From: Tolumonas auensis DSM 9187
GTDB lineage: Bacteria; Pseudomonadota; Gammaproteobacteria; Enterobacterales; Aeromonadaceae
Direction of reading: 5' to 3'
Length of the DNA: 64,000 nt
Assembly (NCBI RefSeq): GCF_000023065.1
Contig: NC_012691.1
Location: 1,346,501 to 1,410,500 of the forward strand
Shown here: piece by piece, positions 38,177 to 48,327 of the stretch
Numbering within the stretch: position 1 is the first letter of the stretch
Layout: each line of letters opens with the position of its first letter
Program-made: the position numbers and the translations under genes
The notes under the pieces: generated by a model
What the model was told of the DNA's origin: nothing
The model's input: only the letters and a program-made list of their open reading frames with translations
The model's database searches: none

Positions 38177-38203
38177 GGGAGCAGCGTGTCTGCTCCCTGT
38201 TTA
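38177..38203 (+). terminator. Terminator after adhesin 1
   Basis: GGGAGCA-GCGTGTC-TGCTCCC followed by TGTTTATT, between the adhesin stop and the small acidic ORF. Confidence 0.75.
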
Positions 38204-38226
38204 TTCTTAACAGAGTAATTACGCAG

Positions 38227-38841
38227 ATGATTGACTGGATCAGTGTTGATGATGTGCTTTACCGGTGGGACGGACAAGAAATTGTCTGTGAGACGGGTGT
38301 TGGTTATTCAACAAGGATAGAAGGCAATCACCTGGATGGTTTAGAGATAAATGATGGTTCGGATAATGTTTCCGGACGGTTGTTTGTTGATTTTGCTGCC
38401 GGAACATTGGCGTATGAGCCATTTGATGATCAGCCGTCGGAGGAGGTATTGCATTACTCTCTTGATGGCAATGAAACAGAAGTGAGCTTATCGCAACTGC
38501 CTCTTATGGTTGCACTGAATGATGTGCTTACCGTTGAGGACGACGCAGATATCTGGTCATCCATTGCTAATACATCGCAGTATCATGTGGAGGCTCCGGG
38601 GGCTGATGTTTTTCATAATCCATCTGATTCTGTTGAACATACCGCTTTGCTGGATGACGGTGATACAACACTGGACCTGATATTGCAGAATATAGGTGAT
38701 ACGGCGCCGGTTGTGGCGGGCATACCTGATCTGATATCTGTCCCCGCTGATTTTGATAGCGCCTATCTCAATTCAGGACTAGCAGATCCTCTGGACTCAC
38801 TGCATTTCTATAATGCAGGCGGTAATGGAGAACACAGTTGA
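38227..38841 (+). CDS. Small acidic protein between the two adhesins, function unknown
   Basis: This 204-residue protein is strongly acidic, with no Sec signal, no membrane segment and almost no Cys. I do not recognise it. It begins MIDWISVDDVLYRWDGQEIV and has a middle segment LNDVLTVEDDADIW. It then has PGADVFH followed by a DDGDTTLDLILQNIGDT stretch, loosely resembling the GADxF...DxLDL layout of the adhesins' secretion signal. It lies 60 bp after adhesin 1, behind a terminator and before a second terminator. It could be a small type I secretion substrate, an adhesin partner or a decayed adhesin fragment. Confidence 0.6.
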   Translation: MIDWISVDDVLYRWDGQEIVCETGVGYSTRIEGNHLDGLEINDGSDNVSGRLFVDFAAGTLAYEPFDDQPSEEVLHYSLDGNETEVSLSQLPLMVALNDVLTVEDDADIWSSIANTSQYHVEAPGADVFHNPSDSVEHTALLDDGDTTLDLILQNIGDTAPVVAGIPDLISVPADFDSAYLNSGLADPLDSLHFYNAGGNGEHS

Positions 38842-38861
38842 TTATTTTTGTGTCTGTTGAG

Positions 38862-38890
38862 GGGCTTGCTCAGAAATAAGTAAGCCCTTT
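38862..38890 (+). terminator. Terminator after the small acidic ORF
   Basis: GGGCTTGCT-CAGAAAT-AAGTAAGCCC (imperfect stem) followed by TTTTC, ahead of the second adhesin leader. Confidence 0.7.
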
Positions 38891-38892
38891 TC

Positions 38893-39024
38893 ATTCGATT
38901 TTCTGCATTCATTATCTTCAATTGGCGCACATTTTGCGCATTCTTTTCAACGCTTGTAATCCATTTGGTAACTAAACTTAACTCAACAAAGTTGTAACTA
39001 TTATTTACGCTGTTGGGGTGGGTT
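38893..39024 (+). repeat. Adhesin upstream leader, copy 2
   Basis: Same length and order as the leader at 33649-33780, with about 18 differences concentrated in the distal part and a fully identical proximal ~40 bases up to the ATG. Confidence 0.8.
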
Positions 39025-42000
39025 ATGAACAATCAAACAATTACTGAAGTATCCCGTGTGACGTTTATCTCCGGTGCCGCAAAAGTCCGCACACCTGATG
39101 GCGAGTTGCATGATTTAAAAGTCGGGGATATTTTGCAACCGGGCACACAAGTCATACTGGCCGATGCCTCTATTTTTGTTGTTGAAGCAACATCATCTGA
39201 AGTTCCCGGCGCAGCGGCGCCTGAGGCTGTCGCGTCGACAGAACTTCCTGCTGATCAACAACCATCCATGCCTGGCATGGGAGCTGCCGCTGGCGATGAT
39301 GTGCTGGCTCAGATCAATCAGCTGCAGCAAGCAATTCTGGCTGGTGATGATCCGACTCAGGCATTTGAAGCTGCTGCTGCCGGTGTGGCCGCTAATGCCG
39401 GCGGAAGAGGGCCTGGCAGTGGTAACAGCGGGTTTATTGCTGTTGATCGCGTCGGTAATGCCACTATTGCAGCCGCCGGATATGAAACAGCTGCACAGCA
39501 TGCGGCACCACAGGCTCACTTTGATGAGCCTGCAGCGTTTATTCCAAGGGGTGATACGACGGCGCCTCTCGCTCCAACAGTCATAATTACCGATGATGTG
39601 AATAATGATGGTTTCCTTTCTAATGCAGAATTAGGGAATGCAACAACAGTTGATACACGTGTGAATTTACCTCCTGATGCTGTAGTTGGCGATACCCTGA
39701 TCATCACTGATGGTATTACCTCGCAGACGTTAGTGCTGACGCCAGATGATATTGCTGCAGGCTTCTACGATACAACATTTGCCAGACCTGCGGAGGGTGA
39801 CACTCTGACTGTGACCGCTACAGTTACTGATGCTGCTGGTAATATGTCTGATCCGGGTAGTGACAGCGCTATCCTGGACACCACCGCGACCGCGGCCCCG
39901 ACGGTCACCATTACTACGGATGGAGACAACAACGGCCGTATCAGTCTGGCCGAACAGGGCAGTGCCACCACGGATGCGGTACGTATCGGCATTCCGGTTA
40001 CTGCGGTGGCGGGCAATACACTGAACATGACCGACGGCATCACTCCGCAGATGCACGTGCTGACTGCAGCCGATATTACCAATGGCTACTATGACACCAC
40101 GTTTGCAAAACCGGCGGAAGGCGGGACATTGACGGTGACCGCTACGGTTACTGATATGGCCGGTAACACCTCCTTGCCGGGCAGTGACAGCGCGATCCTG
40201 GACATCACCGCGACCGCGGCCCCGACGGTCACCATTACTACGGATGGAGACAACAACGGCCGTATCAGTCTGGCCGAACAGGGCAGTGCCACCACGGATG
40301 CGGTACGCATCGGCATTCCGGTTACTGCGGTGGCGGGCGATACACTGAACATGACCGACGGCATCACTCCGCAGACGCACGTGCTGACTGCAGCCGATAT
40401 CACCAATGGCTACTATGACACCACGTTTGCAAAACCGGCGGAAGGCGGGACATTGACGGTGACCGCTACGGTCACTGATATGGCCGGTAACACCTCCCTG
40501 CCGGGCAGTGACTATGCGGTGCTGGACACCCTGGAACCTCCACGTCCGGTGGTCACCATTGTGGATGACAACAACCCGGACGACCATCTGCTGAATGAGA
40601 ATGAACTGGGCACAGACCATGTCCAGATCAGTGTGGACATTGATGAGGGCGAACTGGCGAACGGCGGCTATGTAACGCTGGAGATCACCAGCGGGGAAAG
40701 CCGGACGGTCGAGCTGTATCTGGCGAATGCCGGAGACGACGTCCTGACCAGCAGAACCCCGGGCGATACCCATGTCTATGCCTACGATGCGGCCACCGGC
40801 ATCATCACCTTTACCGAGCTGACACCGGCAGAAGGCGGTACGGTACAGGTGGAAGCCACCCAGACCGACCTGGCGGGCAATGAATCCCTGCCGGGCAGTG
40901 ACTATGCGGTGCTGGACACCCTGGAACCTCCACGTCCGGTGGTCACCATTGTGGATGACAACAACCCGGACGACCATCTGCTGAATGAGAATGAACTGGG
41001 CACAGACCATGTCCAGATCAGTGTGGACATTGATGAGGGCGAACTGGCGAACGGCGGCTATGTAACGCTGGAGATCACCAGCGGGGAAAGCCGGACGGTC
41101 GAGCTGTACCTGGCGAATGCCGGAGACGACGTCCTGACCAGCAGAACCCCGGGCGATACCCATGTCTATGCCTACGATGCGGCCACCGGCATCATCACCT
41201 TTACCGAGCTGACACCGGCAGAAGGCGGTACGGTACAGGTGGAAGCCACCCAGACTGATCTGGCGGGCAATGAATCCCTGCCGGGCAGTGACTATGCGGT
41301 GCTGGACACCCTGGAACCTCCACGTCCGCTGGTCACCATTGTGGATGACAACAACCCGGACGACCATCTGCTGAATGAGAATGAACTGGGCACAGACCAT
41401 GTCCAGATCAGTGTGGACATTAATGAGGGCGAACTGGCGAACGGCGGCTATGTAACGCTGGAGATCATCAGCGGGGAAAGCCGGACGGTCGAGCTGTACC
41501 TGGCGAATGCCGGAGACGACGTCCTGACCAGCAGAACCCCGGGCGATACCCATGTCTATGCCTACGATGCGGCCACCGGCATCATCACCTTTACCGAGCT
41601 GACACCGGCAGAAGGCGGTACGGTACAGGTGGAAGCCACCCAGACCGACCTGGCGGGCAATGAATCCCTGCCGGGCAGTGACTATGCGGTGCTGGACACC
41701 CTGGAACCTCCACGTCCGCTGGTCACCATTGTGGATGACAACAACCCGGACGACCATCTGCTGAATGAGAATGAACTGGGCACAGACCATGTCCAGATCA
41801 GTGTGGACATTAATGAGGGCGAACTGGCGAACGGCGGCTATGTAACGCTGGAGATCATCAGCGGGGAAAGCCGGACGGTCGAGCTGTACCTGGCGAATGC
41901 CGGAGACGACGTCCTGACCAGCAGAACCCCGGGCGATACCCATGTCTATGCCTACGATGCGGCCACCGGCATCATCACCTTTACCGAGCTGACACCGGCA

Positions 42001-42549
42001 GAAGGCGGTACGGTACAGGTGGAAGCCACCCAGACCGACCTGGCGGGCAATGAATCCCTGCCGGGCAGTGACTATGCGGTGCTGGACACCCTGGAACCTC
42101 CACGTCCGGTGGTCACCATTGTGGATGACAACAACCCGGACGACCATCTGCTGAATGAGAATGAACTGGGCACAGACCATGTCCAGATCAGTGTGGACAT
42201 TGATGAGGGCGAACTGGCGAACGGCGGCTATGTAACGCTGGAGATCACCAGCGGGGAAAGCCGGACGGTCGAGCTGTATCTGGCGAATGCCGGAGACGAC
42301 GTCCTGACCAGCAGAACCCCGGGCGATACCCATGTCTATGCCTACGATGCGGCCACCGGCATCATCACCTTTACCGAGCTGACACCGGCAGAAGGCGGTA
42401 CGGTACAGGTGGAAGCCACCCAGACCGACCTGGCGGGCAATGAATCCCTGCCGGGCAGTGACTATGCGGTGCTGGACACCCTGGAACCTCCACGTCCGCT
42501 GGTCACCATTGTGGATGACAACAACCCGGGACGACCATCTGCTGAATGA
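39025..42549 (+). CDS. LapA-like adhesin 2, N-terminal part, interrupted by a frameshift
   Basis: As read, this frame encodes 1174 residues: a retention module nearly identical to that of adhesin 1 (candidate LapG site AAAAG at 116-120), one divergent and two near-identical 108-residue Ig-like repeats, then five full 130-residue repeats and the start of a sixth. It ends after NNPGRPSAE because GGG at 42528-42530 replaces the GG found at the same place in every other repeat copy. Translation therefore lacks the RTX region and secretion signal. With one G removed the gene would run to 46621 and encode about 2531 residues. Either the gene is disrupted or the base is a sequencing error in a repeat. 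Confidence 0.85.
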   Translation: MNNQTITEVSRVTFISGAAKVRTPDGELHDLKVGDILQPGTQVILADASIFVVEATSSEVPGAAAPEAVASTELPADQQPSMPGMGAAAGDDVLAQINQLQQAILAGDDPTQAFEAAAAGVAANAGGRGPGSGNSGFIAVDRVGNATIAAAGYETAAQHAAPQAHFDEPAAFIPRGDTTAPLAPTVIITDDVNNDGFLSNAELGNATTVDTRVNLPPDAVVGDTLIITDGITSQTLVLTPDDIAAGFYDTTFARPAEGDTLTVTATVTDAAGNMSDPGSDSAILDTTATAAPTVTITTDGDNNGRISLAEQGSATTDAVRIGIPVTAVAGNTLNMTDGITPQMHVLTAADITNGYYDTTFAKPAEGGTLTVTATVTDMAGNTSLPGSDSAILDITATAAPTVTITTDGDNNGRISLAEQGSATTDAVRIGIPVTAVAGDTLNMTDGITPQTHVLTAADITNGYYDTTFAKPAEGGTLTVTATVTDMAGNTSLPGSDYAVLDTLEPPRPVVTIVDDNNPDDHLLNENELGTDHVQISVDIDEGELANGGYVTLEITSGESRTVELYLANAGDDVLTSRTPGDTHVYAYDAATGIITFTELTPAEGGTVQVEATQTDLAGNESLPGSDYAVLDTLEPPRPVVTIVDDNNPDDHLLNENELGTDHVQISVDIDEGELANGGYVTLEITSGESRTVELYLANAGDDVLTSRTPGDTHVYAYDAATGIITFTELTPAEGGTVQVEATQTDLAGNESLPGSDYAVLDTLEPPRPLVTIVDDNNPDDHLLNENELGTDHVQISVDINEGELANGGYVTLEIISGESRTVELYLANAGDDVLTSRTPGDTHVYAYDAATGIITFTELTPAEGGTVQVEATQTDLAGNESLPGSDYAVLDTLEPPRPLVTIVDDNNPDDHLLNENELGTDHVQISVDINEGELANGGYVTLEIISGESRTVELYLANAGDDVLTSRTPGDTHVYAYDAATGIITFTELTPAEGGTVQVEATQTDLAGNESLPGSDYAVLDTLEPPRPVVTIVDDNNPDDHLLNENELGTDHVQISVDIDEGELANGGYVTLEITSGESRTVELYLANAGDDVLTSRTPGDTHVYAYDAATGIITFTELTPAEGGTVQVEATQTDLAGNESLPGSDYAVLDTLEPPRPLVTIVDDNNPGRPSAE
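39559..40530 (+). repeat. Three tandem 324-bp Ig-like repeats in adhesin 2
   Basis: Two almost identical 324-bp units begin near 39883 and 40207, preceded by a divergent unit from about 39559. Each encodes 108 residues with the pattern APTVTITTDGDNNGRIS at the start and TDMAGNTSLPGSD near the end, a bacterial Ig-like fold. The following 390-bp repeats share the end motif and are longer relatives. Confidence 0.88.
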
Positions 42550-45500
42550 GAATGAACTGGGCACAGACCATGTCCAGATCAGTGTGGACATTGATGAGGG
42601 CGAACTGGCGAACGGCGGCTATGTAACGCTGGAGATCATCAGCGGGGAAAGCCGGACGGTCGAGCTGTACCTGGCGAATGCCGGAGACGACGTCCTGACC
42701 AGCAGAACCCCGGGCGATACCCATGTCTATGCCTACGATGCGGCCACCGGCATCATCACCTTTACCGAGCTGACACCGGCAGAAGGCGGTACGGTACAGG
42801 TGGAAGCCACCCAGACCGACCTGGCGGGCAATGAATCCCTGCCGGGCAGTGACTATGCGGTGCTGGACACCCTGGAACCTCCACGTCCGGTGGTCACCAT
42901 TGTGGATGACAACAACCCGGACGACCATCTGCTGAATGAGAATGAACTGGGCACAGACCATGTCCAGATCAGTGTGGACATTAATGAGGGCGAACTGGCG
43001 AACGGCGGCTATGTAACGCTGGAGATCATCAGCGGGGAAAGCCGGACGGTCGAGCTGTACCTGGCGAATGCCGGAGACGACGTCCTGACCAGCAGAACCC
43101 CGGGCGATACCCATGTCTATGCCTACGATGCGGCCACCGGCATCATCACCTTTACCGAGCTGACACCGGCAGAAGGCGGTACGGTACAGGTGGAAGCCAC
43201 CCAGACTGATCTGGCGGGCAATGAATCCCTGCCGGGCAGTGACTATGCGGTGCTGGACACCCTGGAACCTCCACGTCCGGTGGTCACCATTGTGGATGAC
43301 AACAACCCGGACGACCATCTGCTGAATGAGAATGAACTGGGCACAGACCATGTCCAGATCAGTGTGGACATTGATGAGGGCGAACTGGCGAACGGCGGCT
43401 ATGTAACGCTGGAGATCACCAGCGGGGAAAGCCGGACGGTCGAGCTGTATCTGGCGAATGCCGGAGACGACGTCCTGACCAGCAGAACCCCGGGCGATAC
43501 CCATGTCTATGCCTACGATGCGGCCACCGGCATCATCACCTTTACCGAGCTGACACCGGCAGAAGGCGGTACGGTACAGGTGGAAGCCACCCAGACCGAC
43601 CTGGCGGGCAATGAATCCCTGCCGGGCAGTGACTATGCGGTGCTGGACACCCTGGAACCTCCACGTCCGGTGGTCACCATTGTGGATGACAACAACCCGG
43701 ACGACCATCTGCTGAATGAGAATGAACTGGGCACAGACCATGTCCAGATCAGTGTGGACATTGATGAGGGCGAACTGGCGAACGGCGGCTATGTAACGCT
43801 GGAGATCATCAGCGGGGAAAGCCGGACGGTCGAGCTGTACCTGGCGAATGCCGGAGACGACGTCCTGACCAGCAGAACCCCGGGCGATACCCATGTCTAT
43901 GCCTACGATGCGGCCACCGGCATCATCACCTTTACCGAGCTGACACCGGCAGAAGGCGGTACGGTACAGGTGGAAGCCACCCAGACTGATCTGGCGGGCA
44001 ATGAATCCCTGCCGGGCAGTGACTATGCGGTGCTGGACACCCTGGAACCTCCACGTCCGGTGGTCACCATTGTGGATGACAACAACCCGGACGACCATCT
44101 GCTGAATGAGAATGAACTGGGCACAGACCATGTCCAGATCAGTGTGGACATTGATGAGGGCGAACTGGCGAACGGCGGCTATGTAACGCTGGAGATCATC
44201 AGCGGGGAAAGCCGGACGGTCGAGCTGTACCTGGCGAATGCCGGAGACGACGTCCTGACCAGCAGAACCCCGGGCGATACCCATGTCTATGCCTACGATG
44301 CGGCCACCGGCATCATCACCTTTACCGAGCTGACACCGGCAGAAGGCGGTACGGTACAGGTGGAAGCCACCCAAACCGACCTGGCGGGCAATGAATCCCT
44401 GCCGGGCAGTGACTATGCGGTGCTGGACACCCTGGAACCTCCACGTCCGCTGGTCACCATTGTGGATGACAACAACCCGGACGACCATCTGCTGAATGAG
44501 AATGAACTGGGCACAGACCATGTCCAGATCAGTGTGGACATTGATGAGGGCGAACTGGCGAACGGCGGCTATGTAACGCTGGAGATCATCAGCGGGGAAA
44601 GCCGGACGGTCGAGCTGTACCTGGCGAATGCCGGAGACGACGTCCTGACCAGCAGAACCCCGGGCGATACCCATGTCTATGCCTACGATGCGGCCACCGG
44701 CATCATCACCTTTACCGAGCTGACACCGGCAGAAGGCGGTACGGTACAGGTGGAAGCCACCCAGACTGATCTGGCGGGCAATGAATCCCTGCCGGGCAGT
44801 GACTATGCGGTGCTGGACACCCTGGAACCTCCACGTCCGGTGGTCACCATTGTGGATGACAACAACCCGGACGACCATCTGCTGAATGAGAATGAACTGG
44901 GCACAGACCATGTCCAGATCAGTGTGGACATTGATGAGGGCGAACTGGCGAACGGCGGCTATGTAACGCTGGAGATCATCAGCGGGGAAAGCCGGACGGT
45001 CGAGCTGTACCTGGCGAATGCCGGAGACGACGTCCTGACCAGCAGAACCCCGGGCGATACCCATGTCTATGCCTACGATGCGGCCACCGGCATCATCACC
45101 TTTACCGAGCTGACACCGGCAGAAGGCGGTACGGTACAGGTGGAAGCCACCCAGACCGACCTGGCGGGCAATGAATCCCTGCCGGGCAGTGACTATGCGG
45201 TGCTGGACACCCTGGAACCTCCACGTCCGGTGGTCACCATTGTGGATGACAGCAACAACGATACTTTATTGAGTAGTACGGAATTGGGGGATGACCATGT
45301 CCAAATCAGTGTAGACGTTGATGAGGACGAGTTGGCGAATGGTGGCTTTGTAACGCTGGAGATCACCAGCGGGGAAAGCCGGACGGTCGAGCTGTACCTG
45401 GCGAATGCCGGAGACGACGTCCTGACCAGCAGAACCCCGGGCGATACCCATGTCTATGCCTACGATGCGGTAACCGGCCTAATCACCTTTACCGAGCTGG

Positions 45501-45594
45501 AACCCACTGACGGGAATACCGTCCGGGTGGATGCTACCCAGACTGATCTGGCGGGCAATGAGTCCCTGCCGGCCAGTGATTATGCGGTTCTGCC
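40531..45594 (+). repeat. Thirteen tandem 390-bp repeats in adhesin 2
   Basis: Units begin at 40531, 40921, 41311, 41701, 42091, 42481, 42872, 43262, 43652, 44042, 44432, 44822 and 45212. The first twelve are nearly identical; the thirteenth is clearly diverged. The sixth is 391 bp because of the extra G. Units differ at a few positions: RPVV or RPLV, IDEGE or INEGE, EITS or EIIS, plus silent changes. These are shuffled among copies in a mosaic way. Each encodes a 130-residue Ig-like extender domain. Confidence 0.95.
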
Positions 45595-46621
45595 ACCGAT
45601 TACCTATGCTTCGGGAACTGGCTGGCAGATGAATTATAATAAAACTGACAATTCTTTCGACATGAGAGTTAAATCTCCTGGAACAGCGACCGCAACGCTT
45701 TATGCAGGAGCAACAATTCATTGGGATATCATCGTTCAGGACTCAGATCATAATGCGGCTATATCTGTATTAGCTGACGCTGAGATGCCTGCTTCGGCCA
45801 GTTTTCATGTTGATGAATTATATGCTGCAGATGGTCAGACTATATTCCGTGTCTATATGACAACCAGCGAAACGATTCAGTTATCTGAACCACAGGGCTT
45901 CGGAATTGACATACAGGTTGTGGATTCTGATGGGTCTGCATATCTAATCAATTCGAATGAATATATAGCACCACATGATAATTATAAGGAAGACTATTCT
46001 GAAACATTCAATCTAACTGATGTTCTAACTGGACACGACCAGGAATGGCTTAGCCCGGATACTGATGGTGGTGAGTTCACTAGCTTAACTCCTACTCCTG
46101 GTTCGGGAGTAACAGATCTGCACTATGGCGGAGGGAATGATGCCGTATATGGCACCGTCTACAACGATGGGATCTTTGGTGATGCGGGCAATGATTTCAT
46201 TGATGGGCGGGCTGGTGATGATACTCTCCATGGAGGAAGTGGGGAAGATGTGTTATTAGGTGGATATGGTACAGATACTCTTATCGGTGACTTGGGTAAT
46301 GATATTCTGACGGGTGGCGATGGTGCGGATATTTTCACATGGACGTCGGCCGATATCGGTTCAAGCGATACCATTACTGATTTCTCTATAGCTCAGCATG
46401 ATATGCTGGATTTAACTGACGTACTGACAAATGAACCGGCAAATGATCTGACTAATTATCTGAGTTTCGGTACCAACACGGATGGTGATGTTCTGGTCAA
46501 TGTTCATGCATCCGGAGACGTGAACATTACAGACATGACCATTGTCATTCAGAATCCGACAGATACTTTGACTGAGTTACAAACCTACCTGCAGAACGGA
46601 ACTGGCGTTATCCATAACTAA
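42531..46621 (+). pseudogene. Adhesin 2, C-terminal part beyond the frameshift
   Basis: This is the continuation of adhesin 2 in the next reading frame, with no start codon or ribosome-binding site of its own; the open frame reaches back to 42440 only by overlap. It contains the remainder of repeat 6, repeats 7-12, the diverged repeat 13, the unassigned pre-RTX domain shared with adhesin 1 (45599 to about 46020), RTX nonapeptides (about 46120-46330) and the type I secretion signal (GADIFTWTSADIGSSDTITDF, ending in the same pattern as adhesin 1). Without correction of the frame it would not be made. The intact frame over 4 kb argues that any break is very recent, or is an artefact. Confidence 0.8.
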
Positions 46622-46629
46622 AACAACCA

Positions 46630-46657
46630 ACGGGAGCAGCTTGTCTGCTCCCTGTTT
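46630..46657 (+). terminator. Terminator after adhesin 2
   Basis: ACGGGAGCAG-CTTGT-CTGCTCCCTGTTT, closely similar to the hairpin after adhesin 1. Confidence 0.8.
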
Positions 46658-46701
46658 ATGATGTGCTTTAACGGTGGTTATGTTGTCTGAGTTTGATGCT
46701 G

Positions 46702-46735
46702 AAAGGCTTACTTAAAAGAATTAAGTAAGCCTTTT
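46702..46735. terminator. Bidirectional terminator between adhesin 2 and ribA
   Basis: AAAGGCTTACTT and AAGTAAGCCTTTT form a perfect 11-bp-plus stem with A- and T-rich flanks on both strands, between convergent genes. Confidence 0.8.
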
Positions 46736-46759
46736 GTCATTGCAGTACCGGGTGTGAAA

Positions 46760-47353
46760 TCAATCGTGCAGCATATGGCCTAGTTTGCCGGCCTTGGTCG
46801 CGAGATAAAATTCGTTATAGGCATTTTTGCCTTCTTCCAGCGGCACGCGTTCAGCAACAGGAATACCATATTTTTCCATTGCCTTAATCTTTCTTGGATT
46901 GTTCGTCATTAAACGCAATGATTTAACATCCAGTAATTTCAGCATGTCGGCGCAAATCGTGTAATCACGTAGATCCGGCGCAAAACCAAGCGCTTCATTG
47001 GCTTCTACTGTATCAGCGCCCTGATCCTGTAAATGGTAGGCATGGATCTTATTCAGTAAACCAATGCCTCGGCCTTCCTGGCGGACATACAATAAAACAC
47101 CGCGTTCTTCTTTGGCGATTCGCTGAAGTGCTGCCTGTAACTGGAATCCGCAATCACAACGTAAACTAAACAAGGCATCGCCAGTGAGACATTCGGAATG
47201 AATTCGTGCTAATACCGGAGCATCTGTAGTGATGTCACCCATTGATAAGGCCACGTGATCTTTACCAGTCGCCTCTTCTTTGAATCCGGTCATAGTAAAG
47301 ACGCCCCAAGGGGTCGGCAATTCGGCACTAGCGACCAGAGAAACACTGCTCAT
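46760..47353 (-). CDS. ribA: GTP cyclohydrolase II
   Basis: This 197-residue enzyme opens GTP at the start of riboflavin biosynthesis. The zinc site is Cys55, Cys66 and Cys68 ([18 protein letters not shown]), and the catalytic segment [13 protein letters not shown] and [15 protein letters not shown] are present. Length equals E. coli RibA (196). It stands alone on the minus strand, convergent with the adhesin genes; no FMN riboswitch was seen upstream. Confidence 0.97.
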   Translation of the reverse strand: MSSVSLVASAELPTPWGVFTMTGFKEEATGKDHVALSMGDITTDAPVLARIHSECLTGDALFSLRCDCGFQLQAALQRIAKEERGVLLYVRQEGRGIGLLNKIHAYHLQDQGADTVEANEALGFAPDLRDYTICADMLKLLDVKSLRLMTNNPRKIKAMEKYGIPVAERVPLEEGKNAYNEFYLATKAGKLGHMLHD

Positions 47354-47547
47354 GGACTTCCTCTCTGCTTCATATAGGTTCTGTCCGATTGTGACGATTG
47401 TTGCCTATGCTGGCAACTGCAATTAAGAATAATTCAATTTGTTTCAGTCTATCATTCGAAAATTATCACCTGTTTATTCTCTGAGATGTAAAATTAGTTT
47501 AAGAAGTGTATAAAGGCTGCGGTATAAACTTGAGGTTCAGGTGAGTC

Positions 47548-47862
47548 ATGAAAAAATCAATTTTCACTATTATAGTTGCTACTCTGTTGGCTATATCCAC
47601 TTCTGCCTGGGCCGATGGCTCAATTCGTTGTGGTAACTCGCTGATTTCTGTCGGGGATCCAGCGGCCGTCTTATTGATAAAATGCGGTCGTCCGCTAACT
47701 GTGGATGATACGACGCGAGTCATTATTGATGACTATGGGCACAGACAAGTCATCAGAAGTGGCGAAGTCTGGACTATGTATATGGGACGGGATCACTTTA
47801 TACAGATGGTGACGGTTGAAGGCGGTATTATAACCAAAATTGTGGATGGACCCCGCGGTTAG
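47548..47862 (+). CDS. DUF2845 family periplasmic protein
   Basis: This 104-residue protein has a clear signal peptide (KKSIFTIIVATLLAISTSAWA). The mature domain has two cysteines (SIRCGNSLIS and LLIKCGRP), likely a disulfide, and the G-D...W pattern (SGEVWTMY) of DUF2845. The function is unknown; relatives are small exported proteins. A Shine-Dalgarno GAGGTTCAGGTG precedes the ATG. Its stop overlaps the stop of the convergent small ORF. Confidence 0.85.
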   Translation: MKKSIFTIIVATLLAISTSAWADGSIRCGNSLISVGDPAAVLLIKCGRPLTVDDTTRVIIDDYGHRQVIRSGEVWTMYMGRDHFIQMVTVEGGIITKIVDGPRG

Positions 47863-48089
47863 CTGAAGGTCATCATTTGTAGTGAACCCATCTTTTTGAT
47901 CTCTTTATTGATCTGAGAGAGGATTTTTTTCCATTTCACATTCTCTACATCGTCATAGCAGGCCCGGCCGGCATCAAAATGAAATGGCCCGGACTGATCA
48001 ATGTAAAAACTTCCCCGGTAATAGCTGCGGATATATTTGGCAATTTTTAAAGCCTGATGTTCGCGAAATGAACGATTCACAGAATGCAC
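47859..48089 (-). CDS. Hypothetical small protein, 76 residues
   Basis: This small basic ORF (HQALKIAKYIRSYYRGSFYIDQSGPFHFDAG...) has a plausible protein-like composition, but no recognised domain, signal or membrane segment. Start codons available are GTG at 48089 or GTG three codons later, neither with a convincing ribosome-binding site. It converges with the DUF2845 gene, overlapping by four bases. It may be a real conserved hypothetical; confidence is limited. Confidence 0.4.
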   Translation of the reverse strand: MHSVNRSFREHQALKIAKYIRSYYRGSFYIDQSGPFHFDAGRACYDDVENVKWKKILSQINKEIKKMGSLQMMTFS

Positions 48090-48327
48090 CTACAGTTTGT
48101 TTTGATGCTGCTATGGTTTCATCTGTGAGTGTCTTTTTTGTTACATAAAAGTAATAATTTGATGAAGCTTATTTCAGACAGGGAATCGATTCAAAAAATC
48201 CTCACCCAACCAGCTTCTTATGAGGCTTTTTTTCCTGATTTTTTCAGGCTTTTTTTTTAGTCAAGACTGTCGATTGATCATCTTTCTGTCATAATGCGCC
48301 GCGTCTATCCACTGATGATTAATATAT

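Noticed and set aside
38808-39032. Minus-strand open frame across the adhesin 2 leader, similar to one across the adhesin 1 leader (33153-33788)
   Set aside because: The similarity follows from the duplicated leader DNA. Both run antisense into the adhesin start and lack ribosome-binding sites or domains.
39730-42591. Long open frame (953 codons) on the minus strand opposite the adhesin 2 repeats
   Set aside because: It is periodic with the 390-bp repeat, has no ribosome-binding site or recognisable domain, and exists only because one stop-free antisense frame is copied many times.
42503-45064. Second long minus-strand open frame (853 codons) in the same repeats
   Set aside because: Same cause: repetition of one stop-free antisense unit.
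40531-45594. Regular 390-bp repeats considered as a CRISPR-like or satellite array
   Set aside because: The repeats are coding, in frame, without spacers, and encode an Ig-like extender domain of a surface adhesin.
47859-48089. Small ORF opposite DUF2845 considered as a toxin-antitoxin partner
   Set aside because: The two ORFs are convergent, one is exported, and neither resembles a known toxin or antitoxin.
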